Positions 17,599 to 26,380 of a stretch of 64,000 bases of DNA are shown here, piece after piece (positions within the stretch are counted from its first letter, which is position 1; the number at the start of each line of letters is the position of its first letter). Where the stretch lies: the NCBI GenBank assembly GCA_029261655.1, contig JAJDAY010000024.1, forward strand, positions 36,629 to 100,628, in the 5' to 3' direction. A program made the translations under genes and the position numbers. This DNA comes from Nitrospinaceae bacterium. GTDB taxonomy: Bacteria; Nitrospinota; Nitrospinia; Nitrospinales; VA-1. The notes beneath the pieces were generated by a model. That model was given only the letters and a program-made list of their open reading frames with translations, ran no database searches and was not told where the DNA came from.

Positions 17599-18318
17599 CT
17601 AATCGAAGGGTGGTTGGGTCTTACGGTTGTAATCCTCTTTGCTCAGGTTCATCCGGCCTTTTATAAAACCGCGTTTTCTTTCCGCAATCGCGATGGCCTG
17701 TTCATCGTTTGTTGCCCGTCCAATTCGCTGGGCGATATCAATCTCCTCAATAGCGTTTTCCCATTTTTTCATCTTCTCGTAGACACTCGCCAAATTCAGG
17801 TGGGCCTGCAAGTGGTCCGGGTTGAGGGCGATTACTTTATTGTAATATTTTGCCGCTCCTTCCAGATTTTGGATATACCAGTATTCCAGGGCGAGTTTGA
17901 AATGAAGTTCCAGATCATCTGGCCGCGTTTCGACGATTATTAAATACTCTTTGATCGCCATATCGTTGCGGTTCATCTTGGCATAAACCTCAGCCAACCC
18001 GAGACGGGACTCCCTATTTTTGGGATCGATAACGAGCGCTTGTTCGTAAGCCCGAATGGCTTCCTTTCGCCTGTCCCACTCCTGATACACATGTCCCATC
18101 TGAACGTGAGCCGGAAGATAGCCCGGATCGGTGGAAACGGCTCGATTCAATAATTCGACGGCTTCCTCAAAAGCGCCGATTCCCTGCTTAATGACCGCCT
18201 TTTGAGTCAAGGTCTCAGGGTCGGCGGCCTTTTTCTGATCCTCGCCGTCACCACCGCAAGCGGGTAATATCAGGAAGACGCTAAACAGTACACTTGAAAA
18301 GATTGCTGATTTTGTCAC
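17599..18318 (-). CDS. TPR-repeat lipoprotein
   Basis: A 239-residue lipoprotein. The GTG start at 18318 is preceded by CGGAG and gives a short signal ending in the lipobox LPAC; upstream in-frame starts would place this signal internally. About five tetratricopeptide repeats follow, with recognisable units such as GYLPAHVQMGHVYQEWDRRK, NRESRLGLAEVYAKMNRN and LQAHLNLASVYEKMKKWEN. It would act as a periplasmic protein-interaction scaffold. It is convergent with gspD, so it may work with secretion or envelope biogenesis, but this is only positional. The C-terminus is basic and short. Confidence 0.85.
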   Translation of the reverse strand: MTKSAIFSSVLFSVFLILPACGGDGEDQKKAADPETLTQKAVIKQGIGAFEEAVELLNRAVSTDPGYLPAHVQMGHVYQEWDRRKEAIRAYEQALVIDPKNRESRLGLAEVYAKMNRNDMAIKEYLIIVETRPDDLELHFKLALEYWYIQNLEGAAKYYNKVIALNPDHLQAHLNLASVYEKMKKWENAIEEIDIAQRIGRATNDEQAIAIAERKRGFIKGRMNLSKEDYNRKTQPPFD

Positions 18319-18527
18319 GATGGACTCCGAAAGGCGATACCAGGGTTTTTCCAAAAAAAGTATACAAGATCGAAAGATCGGAAACAAAAGGAATGCCGAA
18401 ACCGCCTGTTTTTTACTGGTTATTTTTCCTACACACAGCAAGAAAACCCTTTCTCCGGTCGGGATACCGAGTTATATTGCCCACTTAATTCAATGAACTA
18501 TCCACCCATCTTGTCTCGGGAGAAAGC

Positions 18528-19769
18528 ATGGACCTCAAGGAGGGGCGAACCCATCTCAATTATTTACTGACCCTCAACATCCGTCAGGAGGAGGCTTTTG
18601 GCCCTTTGGCGCTTGCTTTCATCAAAGAAAACGATCTCGATGAAATGGGTCTGTCGCCGGAGGAGCAGTTCACCATTTTGATGGCGACCATTCAAGCCCT
18701 GGCCCCCGAACCCAAGCGCTACAATATGAAGCTTGAATTGCTGGAGAAAGCCAAAATACTTCTTGGGCGATCAAATTTTTTCAACCGGGAACTGGATCAG
18801 CGACTGGATCAGGACATACAAAAGACGCGCGCGGAAATAGATATTTACATCAAAGCCATGCGCCCCGAACGAGATGAAGGCTCGCCCCCGCCGAAATTAA
18901 GCCAGCAAAAATTGATCGTGCAAACCGACGCTCCCGAATATTTTTTGACTATCGCGCCAAAGCGAACCACGTCTTATTATCAGGAAAAATTCGGTTTGAC
19001 AAAAAAAGCGAAAACCGCGCAACACTTTTCAGGATCGACCAGAAAGTTTGATCCTGACAACCCGGACGTGCAGAAAGAATTTTCCGGAGCGTGCGCCCCC
19101 TTCATGAACGCCCGGACCAATGCCTTTCATCTCATGCTTCCGTTCGACCTCAAAATCAGCAAAAAACCGGATGAGTCTCTGGACGCGATTGTTAGAATTT
19201 TTTACTGCAAGCCGGGGTATTCGTTTCCGCTGGCCTATGAGATGGGCAAGCTGATCAGCCAGCAGGACGGGCAGGTGCTGGACATTCCCATGGACGACCC
19301 AAATCTGTTGTTCGTATCCGCTTCCAGGACCAAGGAGAAAGAGTTCAGAAATCCGCCGGAAGTTGACAGGCCGGATGTTCCGCCAGAACTGGCTTACCCT
19401 GTGTCCGTGATTGAGCGCTCGGGAACTCTGGGGCCCTTTTTCCAGATCGTCACGCACTTCAAAATCTGGTTCGATTCTTCCGTGGTTTCGCCGTTGATCC
19501 AGGGAGCGCCGGATTTATACGAATATGGCTTACAAGGAGGATCCGGCCTCATGACTCGAAGCCACGCGTCGGACAAGGTGGAAAACTATGCGGAAGGACT
19601 GCGCAACCCCGTTCTCGAAAATTTGAGCTTCAATTACGTCAACATCCATCTGCAATTGAGCCCTGGAACAGACACGGCATTCGTCCCTTTCAACACCCCC
19701 CTGTTCACTGTCCACCCCGTGCTCAACCACCAATCCTGCAAACTGGAAGATATTGAGAAATTGCGGTGA
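18528..19769 (+). CDS. Hypothetical protein, unrecognised family
   Basis: A 413-residue protein with a good ribosome-binding site (GGGAGAAAGC before ATG). It lacks a signal peptide or membrane segments and looks cytoplasmic. The first 120 residues are helical and charged, perhaps TPR-like (QRLDQDIQKTRAEIDIYIKAM). From about residue 150 it is mixed alpha/beta with many aromatic and proline residues (APFMNARTNAFHLMLPFDLKIS, IFYCKPGYSFPLAYEMGKLI). No known catalytic motif is seen. It sits between the divergent TPR lipoprotein and cysK and appears monocistronic. Confidence 0.6.
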   Translation: MDLKEGRTHLNYLLTLNIRQEEAFGPLALAFIKENDLDEMGLSPEEQFTILMATIQALAPEPKRYNMKLELLEKAKILLGRSNFFNRELDQRLDQDIQKTRAEIDIYIKAMRPERDEGSPPPKLSQQKLIVQTDAPEYFLTIAPKRTTSYYQEKFGLTKKAKTAQHFSGSTRKFDPDNPDVQKEFSGACAPFMNARTNAFHLMLPFDLKISKKPDESLDAIVRIFYCKPGYSFPLAYEMGKLISQQDGQVLDIPMDDPNLLFVSASRTKEKEFRNPPEVDRPDVPPELAYPVSVIERSGTLGPFFQIVTHFKIWFDSSVVSPLIQGAPDLYEYGLQGGSGLMTRSHASDKVENYAEGLRNPVLENLSFNYVNIHLQLSPGTDTAFVPFNTPLFTVHPVLNHQSCKLEDIEKLR

Positions 19770-20033
19770 ACACCCTGGTCTAGAAATCCTGTTGAATTTT
19801 ATCCCAATCTAAAGCATAGTATTGCCATTGGTTATTTATAAAAATCAAAGGGTTTGGGGAAGAACGGTCGACCCTGGATTGGCTTTGGATAGGGAACGAA
19901 AGCCCGCACGCATAAACTCTACCGAAGTCATTGTTTTTATTATTATAGTGATCCTCCGCCATCCAATTGTTGACTGGGAATTTCATATCCATTACAATTC
20001 ACGGTTTGACTTTAAGGCAGGAACAGGAGCAAA

Positions 20034-20990
20034 ATGACGGCAAATTCACAGCCCATCGACAAACTTAAATCACGGTTTGATAATAGTTTAGAGTTGATCG
20101 GCTCCACGCCATTGGTTAAGCTCAACACGGTCACTCCCCCCGATGGCGGCAATATATACGCGAAGCTGGAGTTCATGAATCCGGGCGGCAGTGTGAAAGA
20201 CCGGATCGCGCTCTCCATGATTGAGGACGCGGAAAAAAGAGGCGTCTTGAAACCCGGCTCCACCATCATCGAACCCACCAGTGGAAATACGGGTATCGGG
20301 CTTGCTCTGGTGGGAGCGGTGAAAGGATATAAAGTCATTCTGGTCATGTCCGAGAACATGAGTTCGGAAAGGCGGATGATCCTTGAAAGTTTTGGAGCGA
20401 AAACAGAATTGAGCCGTGCCGAGTTCGGCATGGAAGGAACCATTGAAAGGGCCGAAGAACTGTTGGCGGAAAATCCGGATTACTTCATGCCGCAACAGTT
20501 CAACAATCCCGCCAATCCGGAAGTCCACCGCCAAACCACCGGGCCGGAAATTGTTTCAGCGATGAACGGTGAAACCATTGACGCCTTTGTAGCGGGAATA
20601 GGAACCGGCGGCACCATCACCGGAGTCGGGGAAGTTTTAAAGCAGAATAATAAAAATGTAAAAATCGTTGGCGTCGAACCGGCAACCTCTGCGGTTCTTT
20701 CCGGAAATCCTCCGGGACCGCATAAAATTCAGGGAATCGGAGCGGGCTTCAAACCGAAGGTTTTGAATATGGATATTGTTGACAGTATTCGCCCGGTTTC
20801 CGATGAAGACGCGTTTCAATATTCCCAACGACTGGCCAAAGAAGAAGGCCTGCTGGTGGGAATCTCTTCCGGGGCCGCCTGTTTTGCCGCTTATCAATTG
20901 GCAAAAGAATTGGGCCCGGATAAAAACATCGTTGTCATTTTGCCCGATACCGGCGAAAGGTATTTTAGTTTTAATAAATTTTTTAATTAA
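20034..20990 (+). CDS. cysK: Cysteine synthase A (O-acetylserine sulfhydrylase)
   Basis: A 318-residue PLP enzyme that makes cysteine from O-acetylserine and sulfide. The Schiff-base lysine is K55 in NPGGSVKDRIALSM; the substrate loop PTSGNTGIGLAL and the PLP phosphate loop GIGTGGTITGVGEVL are intact. The C-terminus SGAACFAAYQLAKEL...VVILPDTGERY is typical. GGAGCAAA precedes the ATG. It is followed 47 bases later by thrC on the same strand and is one of two cysteine synthases within 4.5 kb. Confidence 0.97.
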   Translation: MTANSQPIDKLKSRFDNSLELIGSTPLVKLNTVTPPDGGNIYAKLEFMNPGGSVKDRIALSMIEDAEKRGVLKPGSTIIEPTSGNTGIGLALVGAVKGYKVILVMSENMSSERRMILESFGAKTELSRAEFGMEGTIERAEELLAENPDYFMPQQFNNPANPEVHRQTTGPEIVSAMNGETIDAFVAGIGTGGTITGVGEVLKQNNKNVKIVGVEPATSAVLSGNPPGPHKIQGIGAGFKPKVLNMDIVDSIRPVSDEDAFQYSQRLAKEEGLLVGISSGAACFAAYQLAKELGPDKNIVVILPDTGERYFSFNKFFN

Positions 20991-21037
20991 GGGCGTCTTT
21001 ATTCATTCCGAATATTGAAGCACCCCTAAAAGGACTC

Positions 21038-22276
21038 ATGGGATACGTAAAAGGCTTACGCTGTAAAGAATGTAAAAGAGAATTCCCCAAAGAACCCATA
21101 CACGTGTGTGAGTATTGCTTTGGGCCTTTGGAAGTGGACTACGACTACGAAGGGATCAAAAAAGTCGTCAGCCGGAAATCCATCGAAGCCGGCCCGCCCT
21201 CCATGTGGCGCTACCGGGAGTTTCTCCCTATCGACGAAGATCCCAAAGTAGGGTTGCATACAGGGTTCACTCCTTTGGTACGGGCAAAAAACCTTGGGAA
21301 AGCTCTGGGAATAAAAAATCTTTACATTAAAAATGATTCCGTCAATCACCCCACCTTTTCCTTCAAGGACCGGGTGGTCGCGGTCGCTGTTTCCAAAGCG
21401 CTGGAATTTGGGTTCGACACGCTTTCCTGCGCGTCCACCGGAAACCTGGCTAACTCCGTGGCGGCGCATGCGGCGGAAGCGGGACTCAAAAGCTGTATTT
21501 TTATCCCGGACGGTCTGGAAGCGGGGAAAATTCTCGGCACCCTGGTTTACGGAACCAACCTGATCGCGGTGAAGGGAAGCTATGACGATGTCAACCGGTT
21601 GTGCAGTGAAATCGCCGCCGACCATAAATGGGCCTTCGTGAATATCAACATTCGCCCCTATTATGGCGACGGGTCCAAGTCCTACGGTTATGAAATCGCC
21701 GAACAATTGGGATGGAAAGCGCCAGACAACGTCGTGGTTCCGGTAGCCGGGAGTTCGCTCATCACAAAAATCTGGAAGGCCTTCCATGAGTTTGAAGCGA
21801 TGGATCTGATCGGTCCCTTCAAGACCAAAGTTTTTGCGGCGCAGGCGACCGGATGCTCGCCGGTGACCACCGCCATTAAAAATGGCACCGATGTCATCAC
21901 CCCGGTCAAACCCAATACCATCGCCAAGTCCATCGCTATCGGCAATCCGGCGGACGGTTATTACGGCGTCAAGACCGCCAATGAAAGCGGCGGCTATGGG
22001 GAAGACGTTTCCGACGAAGAGATCGTCGAAGCCATGAAACTCATGGCAAAAACAGAAGGCATTTTCACAGAAACCGCAGGCGGCGTGACCCTCGCGGTGA
22101 CTCAGAAATTGATCAAGCAGGGGCGGATCAAATCCGATGAATTGACGGTTATTTGCGTCACCGGAAACGGCCTTAAAACTCAGGAAGCGCTGGCTGCGGC
22201 TTTCGCGCCTCCGCAGGTGATCGAACCTCATCTACACAGTTTTGAGGAAATTTTTTCAAACAGTATAATGGCTTAA
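21038..22276 (+). CDS. thrC: Threonine synthase
   Basis: A 412-residue PLP enzyme that converts O-phosphohomoserine to threonine. It begins with a zinc-ribbon-like C9-x2-C12...C24-x2-C27 common in class II threonine synthases. The PLP lysine is K110 in NHPTFSFKDRVV, and the CASTGNLANSVAAHAA loop follows. C-terminal GYGEDVSDEEIVEAMKLMAKTEGIFTETAGGVTLA is typical. It sits in line with the sulfur-carrier genes, 16 bases before the carrier. This neighbourhood (thrC, carrier, activating enzyme, cysteine synthase) recurs in bacteria, as far as I recall, and ties it to cysteine/homocysteine sulfur chemistry. Confidence 0.95.
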   Translation: MGYVKGLRCKECKREFPKEPIHVCEYCFGPLEVDYDYEGIKKVVSRKSIEAGPPSMWRYREFLPIDEDPKVGLHTGFTPLVRAKNLGKALGIKNLYIKNDSVNHPTFSFKDRVVAVAVSKALEFGFDTLSCASTGNLANSVAAHAAEAGLKSCIFIPDGLEAGKILGTLVYGTNLIAVKGSYDDVNRLCSEIAADHKWAFVNINIRPYYGDGSKSYGYEIAEQLGWKAPDNVVVPVAGSSLITKIWKAFHEFEAMDLIGPFKTKVFAAQATGCSPVTTAIKNGTDVITPVKPNTIAKSIAIGNPADGYYGVKTANESGGYGEDVSDEEIVEAMKLMAKTEGIFTETAGGVTLAVTQKLIKQGRIKSDELTVICVTGNGLKTQEALAAAFAPPQVIEPHLHSFEEIFSNSIMA

Positions 22277-22292
22277 TCATAAGGAGAGCATC

Positions 22293-22574
22293 ATGGCAGT
22301 GAAAGTCAGAATCCCTACCCCTCTCATGAAGTTGACCGACAACAAGAGTGAAGTGACTGCAGAGGGATCGACTATTTCAGATATTTTCAACGACCTGGAA
22401 GCGCAGTTTTCTGGAATCAAAGACAGAATCTGCGAAGAAAACGGCTCCCCCAGGCGTTTCATCAACATATATGTCAACGAAGAGGATATTCGTTTCCTGG
22501 ATGGCGAGAAAACCGCTGTCAAAGAAGGAGACGAAATTTCCATCATTCCAGCCATCGCAGGTGGAACCCGTTAA
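22293..22574 (+). CDS. cysO: MoaD/ThiS-family sulfur carrier (CysO-like)
   Basis: A 93-residue ubiquitin-like sulfur carrier with AAGGAGAGC before its ATG. The beta-grasp pattern includes VRIPTPLMKLTDNKSEVTAEG and the C-terminal GDEISIIPAIAGG. Unusually, the di-glycine that must be exposed for thiocarboxylation is followed by two residues (Thr-Arg). CysO of Mycobacterium ends at Gly-Gly, whereas QbsE of pseudomonads carries a dipeptide removed by a JAMM protease. The same may be needed here (inference). The stop codon overlaps the moeB start. Confidence 0.9.
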   Translation: MAVKVRIPTPLMKLTDNKSEVTAEGSTISDIFNDLEAQFSGIKDRICEENGSPRRFINIYVNEEDIRFLDGEKTAVKEGDEISIIPAIAGGTR

Positions 22575-23380
22575 TGACAGATTTTACCGACGAACAGATC
22601 GAGCGCTACAGCCGGCACATCATGCTTCCCGAAGTGGGGGGCGTGGGACAGATAAAAATGCTGGAGGCCAAAGTACTTCTCATTGGTGCAGGCGGTCTCG
22701 GATCGCCCGCCGCCTATTATCTTGCCGCCGCCGGTATCGGCAACCTGGGGATTGTGGATTTCGATGTCGTCGATTTGAGCAACCTGCAACGGCAGATCAT
22801 CCATTCCACAAAGCGCATTGGAATGCTGAAAACAGAGTCCGCCCGGCAAACCATCGCCGACCTGAACCCCGATGTCAAAGTCACCCTTTTTAATGAAAAG
22901 CTGACTTCGGAAAATATTCTGCGCATCTTTGAAGACTACGATTATATTCTGGACGGTACCGATAATTTCGCCACCCGCTACCTCATCAACGATGCCTGCG
23001 TGATGACCGGGAAGACCAATATTCATGGCAGTATTTTCCGGTTTGAGGGACAGGCAACGGTTTTCAAACCTGGCGACGGGCCTTGTTACCGATGCCTTTA
23101 CCCCGAACCTCCCCCGCCTGGTCTGGTTCCCAATTGTCAGGAAGGCGGCGTTTTGGGAGTGCTCGCGGGCGTGATCGGCAACCTGCAAGTGGTCGAAACT
23201 TTGAAATTGATCCTGGGGCAAGGCAACACTCTGGTAGGAACACTTTTGATTTACGATGCCCTGAACACGGAATTTCGCAGATTAAAGTTAAAAAAGGATG
23301 CCAACTGCCCCGTATGCGGCGAGAATCCAACGATCACTGAATTGATTGATTATGTGGAGTTTTGCGGGCTTTCAAGATAA
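22574..23380 (+). CDS. moeB: MoeB/ThiF-type adenylyltransferase for the sulfur carrier
   Basis: A 268-residue E1-like enzyme that would adenylate and sulfurate the carrier's C-terminal glycine. Its nucleotide-binding loop is GAGGLGSP (residues 38-45), followed by DFDVVDLSNLQRQIIH and the acyl-acceptor region GTDNFATRYLINDAC. Zinc cysteines are CYRC (about 171) and CPVC near the C-terminus; a conserved cysteine lies in VPNCQEGG. There is no C-terminal rhodanese domain, unlike the longer MoeBR/MoeZ. It overlaps the carrier stop by one base, so it is tightly coupled to it. Confidence 0.93.
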   Translation: MTDFTDEQIERYSRHIMLPEVGGVGQIKMLEAKVLLIGAGGLGSPAAYYLAAAGIGNLGIVDFDVVDLSNLQRQIIHSTKRIGMLKTESARQTIADLNPDVKVTLFNEKLTSENILRIFEDYDYILDGTDNFATRYLINDACVMTGKTNIHGSIFRFEGQATVFKPGDGPCYRCLYPEPPPPGLVPNCQEGGVLGVLAGVIGNLQVVETLKLILGQGNTLVGTLLIYDALNTEFRRLKLKKDANCPVCGENPTITELIDYVEFCGLSR

Positions 23381-23436
23381 TAAATTTCTAAAACAATCCG
23401 CAACTTCTTGACCATATAAACCATCTTATACGGCAA

Positions 23437-24459
23437 ATGTCTAAATTAAAGATGAGTATACCCGCACCTTCAGAAGTTCAGACACCGTCGTGTCCCGTCA
23501 TCACCGATGATTCGGTGTTGCAAACCATCGGCAACACGCCCTTGATCCGCATCCAGCATCTGGATAAGGAATTTAAGGATGTGGAAATCTACGCCAAGGC
23601 CGAATGGAGAAATGCCGGCGGTTCGGTCAAATCCCGCCCGGCTTTGAAAATGATAGAAGACGGGGAAAAATCCGGAGCCTTGACCAAAGACAAAATCATC
23701 CTCGACTCCACCTCCGGGAATACCGGCATCGCCTATGCGCTGATCGGCAAAATCAAAGGCTATAAAGTCAAACTGGTCATGGCCGCCAACGTCTGCAAAG
23801 AACGCAAAGGGTTGATGGCCGATTTTTACGGCGCCGAGATCGTGACATCCAGCCCCTTTGAAGGGTCCGACGGAGCCATCATAGAGGCCAAGAGAATCTA
23901 CGAAGAAAACCCGGACCTCTACTTCATGCCGGATCAGTACAACAACGATTCCAACTGGAAAGCCCACTACGAAACCACCGCCAACGAAATCTGGGAGCAG
24001 ACCGATGGCCGGGTGACGCACTTTTTGGCAGGTATCGGCACAGGTGGAACCATCATGGGAAACACCCGTCGGTTGAAAGAATTAAATCCCGATATTAAAA
24101 CTTACGCCGTGGAACCCGCCGAAGACCTGCACGGCCTTGAAGGACTCAAACACATGGCTTCTTCCATTGTGCCGGGAATCTACAAAGAAGAAGAACTCGA
24201 CGGGAAAATCAGCGTCGGCACAGAAACTGCCTATGAAATGGTGGAACGGCTGGAACGAGAAGAAGGCATTCTGGTCGGACACTCTGCCGCCGCGGCGATG
24301 GTGGGGGCACTGGAACTGGCCGGACGCATCAAAAAAGGCGTCATCGTGACCGTGTTCCCCGACAGTTGCGAAAGATGCTACATCAATTTCGGCAAGTTTA
24401 AAGAATACATGGAAACCCATCCTCCGCATCACATCCCCCACCCCGACACGGAAAAATAG
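23437..24459 (+). CDS. cysM: Cysteine synthase B-like (carrier-dependent candidate)
   Basis: A 340-residue PLP enzyme. The lysine is K65 in NAGGSVKSRPAL; STSGNTGIAYALIGK and GIGTGGTIMGNTRRLKE follow. The Lys-Ser-Arg in place of Lys-Asp-Arg and the pattern LHGLEGLKHMASSIVPGIY match the CysM branch, as in the mycobacterial enzyme that takes sulfur from CysO thiocarboxylate and uses O-phosphoserine. The C-terminus (FPDSCERCYINFGKF, then about 15 polar residues) is longer than in CysK. It lies 56 bases after moeB. Carrier dependence is inferred from context. Confidence 0.92.
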   Translation: MSKLKMSIPAPSEVQTPSCPVITDDSVLQTIGNTPLIRIQHLDKEFKDVEIYAKAEWRNAGGSVKSRPALKMIEDGEKSGALTKDKIILDSTSGNTGIAYALIGKIKGYKVKLVMAANVCKERKGLMADFYGAEIVTSSPFEGSDGAIIEAKRIYEENPDLYFMPDQYNNDSNWKAHYETTANEIWEQTDGRVTHFLAGIGTGGTIMGNTRRLKELNPDIKTYAVEPAEDLHGLEGLKHMASSIVPGIYKEEELDGKISVGTETAYEMVERLEREEGILVGHSAAAAMVGALELAGRIKKGVIVTVFPDSCERCYINFGKFKEYMETHPPHHIPHPDTEK

Positions 24460-24471
24460 TTTTCCTGCCCT

Positions 24472-24502
24472 CACTTTGGCTTAACAAGTTAAGCAAGGGG
24501 TG
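24472..24502. terminator. Possible bidirectional terminator hairpin
   Basis: The core GCTTAAC/GTTAAGC (24479-24494) with further imperfect pairing (CAC...GTG) lies between the convergent cysM and fetB genes. A short T-rich stretch follows at 24510-24520. The loop is very tight, so this is only a tentative call. Confidence 0.35.
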
Positions 24503-24542
24503 ATGCAATTCCTTTTATAATTTTCAGTTGAAAACTTTCTTA

Positions 24543-25250
24543 TCAGGTCTCATTCTGCCTGACCATTCGCACCCGCAGGACCAGATACATCATCGCGGCA
24601 ATGCCTCCTGATCCAAAGATCATCCACATCACCATGATCTGGTAACGCACAGCAATGTTAGGATCTACCCCGGAGAGAATCTGTCCGGTCATCATTCCCG
24701 GCAGCGAAACCAAACCAACAGCAAAGAGACCATTTACCTGCGGTATAAGCGCGGCATCCAAAGCGGTCCTCCTTGCATTCACGTAACTTTCCCCGCGTTT
24801 AAACTCCGATTCAAAACGCTCCGCCGCCAGGCTGACTGTATTCATTGAATTAGCAAAGATCATTCCGGCAATCGGAACAACGAGGCGGGGTTCGAACCAT
24901 CTTGGCATTTCCAGCACAAACTGTGTCACTAGCGCCAACAAAATAAGTCCAGGGACTCCGATTGAAGTGAGAATGATGAGGTAGGGAGTGGCCCCCTGTA
25001 CCTCGACCGATCTGAGCGCGATCCACGCAGAGACTCCTATCATCAGGGCTACCAGGAGGAGGATGACCCATGGTTGCGTGGTCTCGAAGACGTGAGTGAG
25101 AAAATAGCCTACCAGCAATAATTGAAAGACCATACGGGCATTCGCGTACAGTCCGACCCATGCTTTGAGCTTCCAACGTAACATCACAGCAAGTAGAAAA
25201 ATTGTAGGTATGAAGACAATGCTCAGTTCTGCAAGCGGAATGGTCTGCAT
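24543..25250 (-). CDS. fetB: FetB-type ABC permease (UPF0014), metal export
   Basis: A 235-residue polytopic membrane protein with about six or seven hydrophobic segments. I place the start at ATG 25250 because AGGAG sits five bases upstream; the GTG six bases earlier would overlap that site. FSxGL-type signatures of the family include LIILTSIGVPGLILLAL, VPIAGMIFANSMNTVSLAAERF and LIPQVNGLFAVGLVSLPGMMTGQILSG. E. coli FetB works with the ATPase FetA in iron export. No ATPase gene is adjacent here, so it is an orphan half-transporter in this window. A decayed radical SAM gene tail lies just upstream. Confidence 0.85.
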   Translation of the reverse strand: MQTIPLAELSIVFIPTIFLLAVMLRWKLKAWVGLYANARMVFQLLLVGYFLTHVFETTQPWVILLLVALMIGVSAWIALRSVEVQGATPYLIILTSIGVPGLILLALVTQFVLEMPRWFEPRLVVPIAGMIFANSMNTVSLAAERFESEFKRGESYVNARRTALDAALIPQVNGLFAVGLVSLPGMMTGQILSGVDPNIAVRYQIMVMWMIFGSGGIAAMMYLVLRVRMVRQNET

Positions 25251-25378
25251 GGACACTCCTTAAGTTATTTGCGCAGTCACGGTAGTTACCGCCGCGAATA
25301 TTTTCTGTTTTGGTACCGGCGCTTAAAAAGTTTTCTCTCCCCATTTGTCCCACTTTCAGGAACAGGACCGGGCTTTCT

Positions 25379-25560
25379 CTAAGAAAAATTGCAGGCGAAG
25401 CATCCGCTGAAGCAGCGCACAATATAATACGAGCAGGATTTGCAGAGTTCTTTGGGCTTGGGATTTGGGGCGCATTTTCTTGATCGCGAGGTCATAGACA
25501 GGCTCGTGATCCTGGATATTTCCCATCTTGAAATTGTAGAAGGGAAAATACTTGACGACC
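25379..25560 (-). pseudogene. Decayed 3' end of a radical SAM/SPASM gene
   Basis: This stretch is a degenerate copy of the last 200 or so bases of the radical SAM gene at 27464-28534, in the same orientation. Read on the minus strand it begins FPFYNFKMGNIQDHEP-YDLAIKKM, matching FPFHNFKMGNIQDHEQINDLAIKKM in the intact gene. After a deletion of about 30 bases and a frame change it continues KELCKSCSYYIVRCFSGCFA to a stop at 25379, against KEPCKSCPHYMVRCSSGCFA. No upstream part of the gene remains. It cannot make a functional protein. Confidence 0.85.
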
Positions 25561-25579
25561 GGCTAACCCCTGTATGCCC

Positions 25580-26347
25580 TTAAGGTTCTTTCGTTGAACC
25601 AATTGTTTCTTCTGTCAGTCTGAGGCGAGCGCGCCGGGAAAGCATATTGAGTCCTTCAACAAAAGCAGAAAATACCATCGCGGCATATACGTATCCCCTT
25701 GGAACATGAACTCCAAAACCGTCCGCAATCAGCATAGTCCCGATCATGAGCAGAAAGCCCAGGGCCAGCATGACAATCGTCGGGTTCGCATGGATGAAAT
25801 TCGCGAGCGGGTCAGCCGCCAACAGCATGGCAATGACAGCAATGATAACAGCAACTACCATGATCGGAAGATGCTCGGTCATGCCGACGGCGGTCACTAT
25901 GCTGTCAATCGAGAACACCAGATCCAGCATCAGTATCTGACTGATTACGGTAACGACACTGGCGTTGGTCACGGCGGGATTCAGCATGTCCGGGCCCGGT
26001 TCCGGGTCTACACTATGATGAATTTCCTTAGTCGCCTTCCAAACCAGAAAAAGCCCCCCCGCGATCAGGATGATATCGCGCCAGGAGAACGCTTGATCGA
26101 AGATATTGAAAACCGGGTCCGTCAGCTTAACAATAAAAGCCACGGTGCCAAGCAGAGCCAGCCGAAGGACTAACGCGGCGGTGATACCTATTCTGCGAGC
26201 TTTGGGGCGGAGCTGCTCTGGCAACTTATTAGTTAGAATTGAAATAAAAATGAGGTTGTCGATCCCCAGCACGACCTCCATCGCTATCAAAGCTCCAAGA
26301 GCGATCCAGGCAGTGGGATCAGTCGCCAGCGTTAGCAGATATTCCAT
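25580..26347 (-). CDS. TerC-family membrane protein
   Basis: A 255-residue integral membrane protein with about seven hydrophobic segments. The start at ATG 26347 fits the family's usual beginning ([20 protein letters not shown]); a GTG three codons earlier is possible. Family motifs are [21 protein letters not shown] and the second [20 protein letters not shown], each with the buried Asp pattern typical of TerC/YceF/YkoY proteins. Members are implicated in tellurite resistance, metal (manganese) export and metalation of secreted proteins. It follows htpX by 33 bases on the same strand, so the two are probably cotranscribed. Confidence 0.92.
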   Translation of the reverse strand: MEYLLTLATDPTAWIALGALIAMEVVLGIDNLIFISILTNKLPEQLRPKARRIGITAALVLRLALLGTVAFIVKLTDPVFNIFDQAFSWRDIILIAGGLFLVWKATKEIHHSVDPEPGPDMLNPAVTNASVVTVISQILMLDLVFSIDSIVTAVGMTEHLPIMVVAVIIAVIAMLLAADPLANFIHANPTIVMLALGFLLMIGTMLIADGFGVHVPRGYVYAAMVFSAFVEGLNMLSRRARLRLTEETIGSTKEP

Positions 26348-26380
26348 TTCAGGCACTCATGAATTGGGTTTCCAAAAGAA

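Noticed and set aside
21056..22231. Open frame of 391 codons antisense to thrC
   Set aside because: Shadow of a high-GC-third-position coding strand; thrC has intact PLP and zinc motifs, while the antisense product has no recognisable fold.
22571..23221. Open frame antisense to moeB
   Set aside because: The plus-strand product is a clear ThiF/MoeB enzyme and the antisense sequence has no independent support.
20034..24459. Idea that the cysK-thrC-carrier-moeB-cysM genes are a natural-product cluster
   Set aside because: All members fit primary cysteine and threonine metabolism, and no tailoring or transport genes are present.
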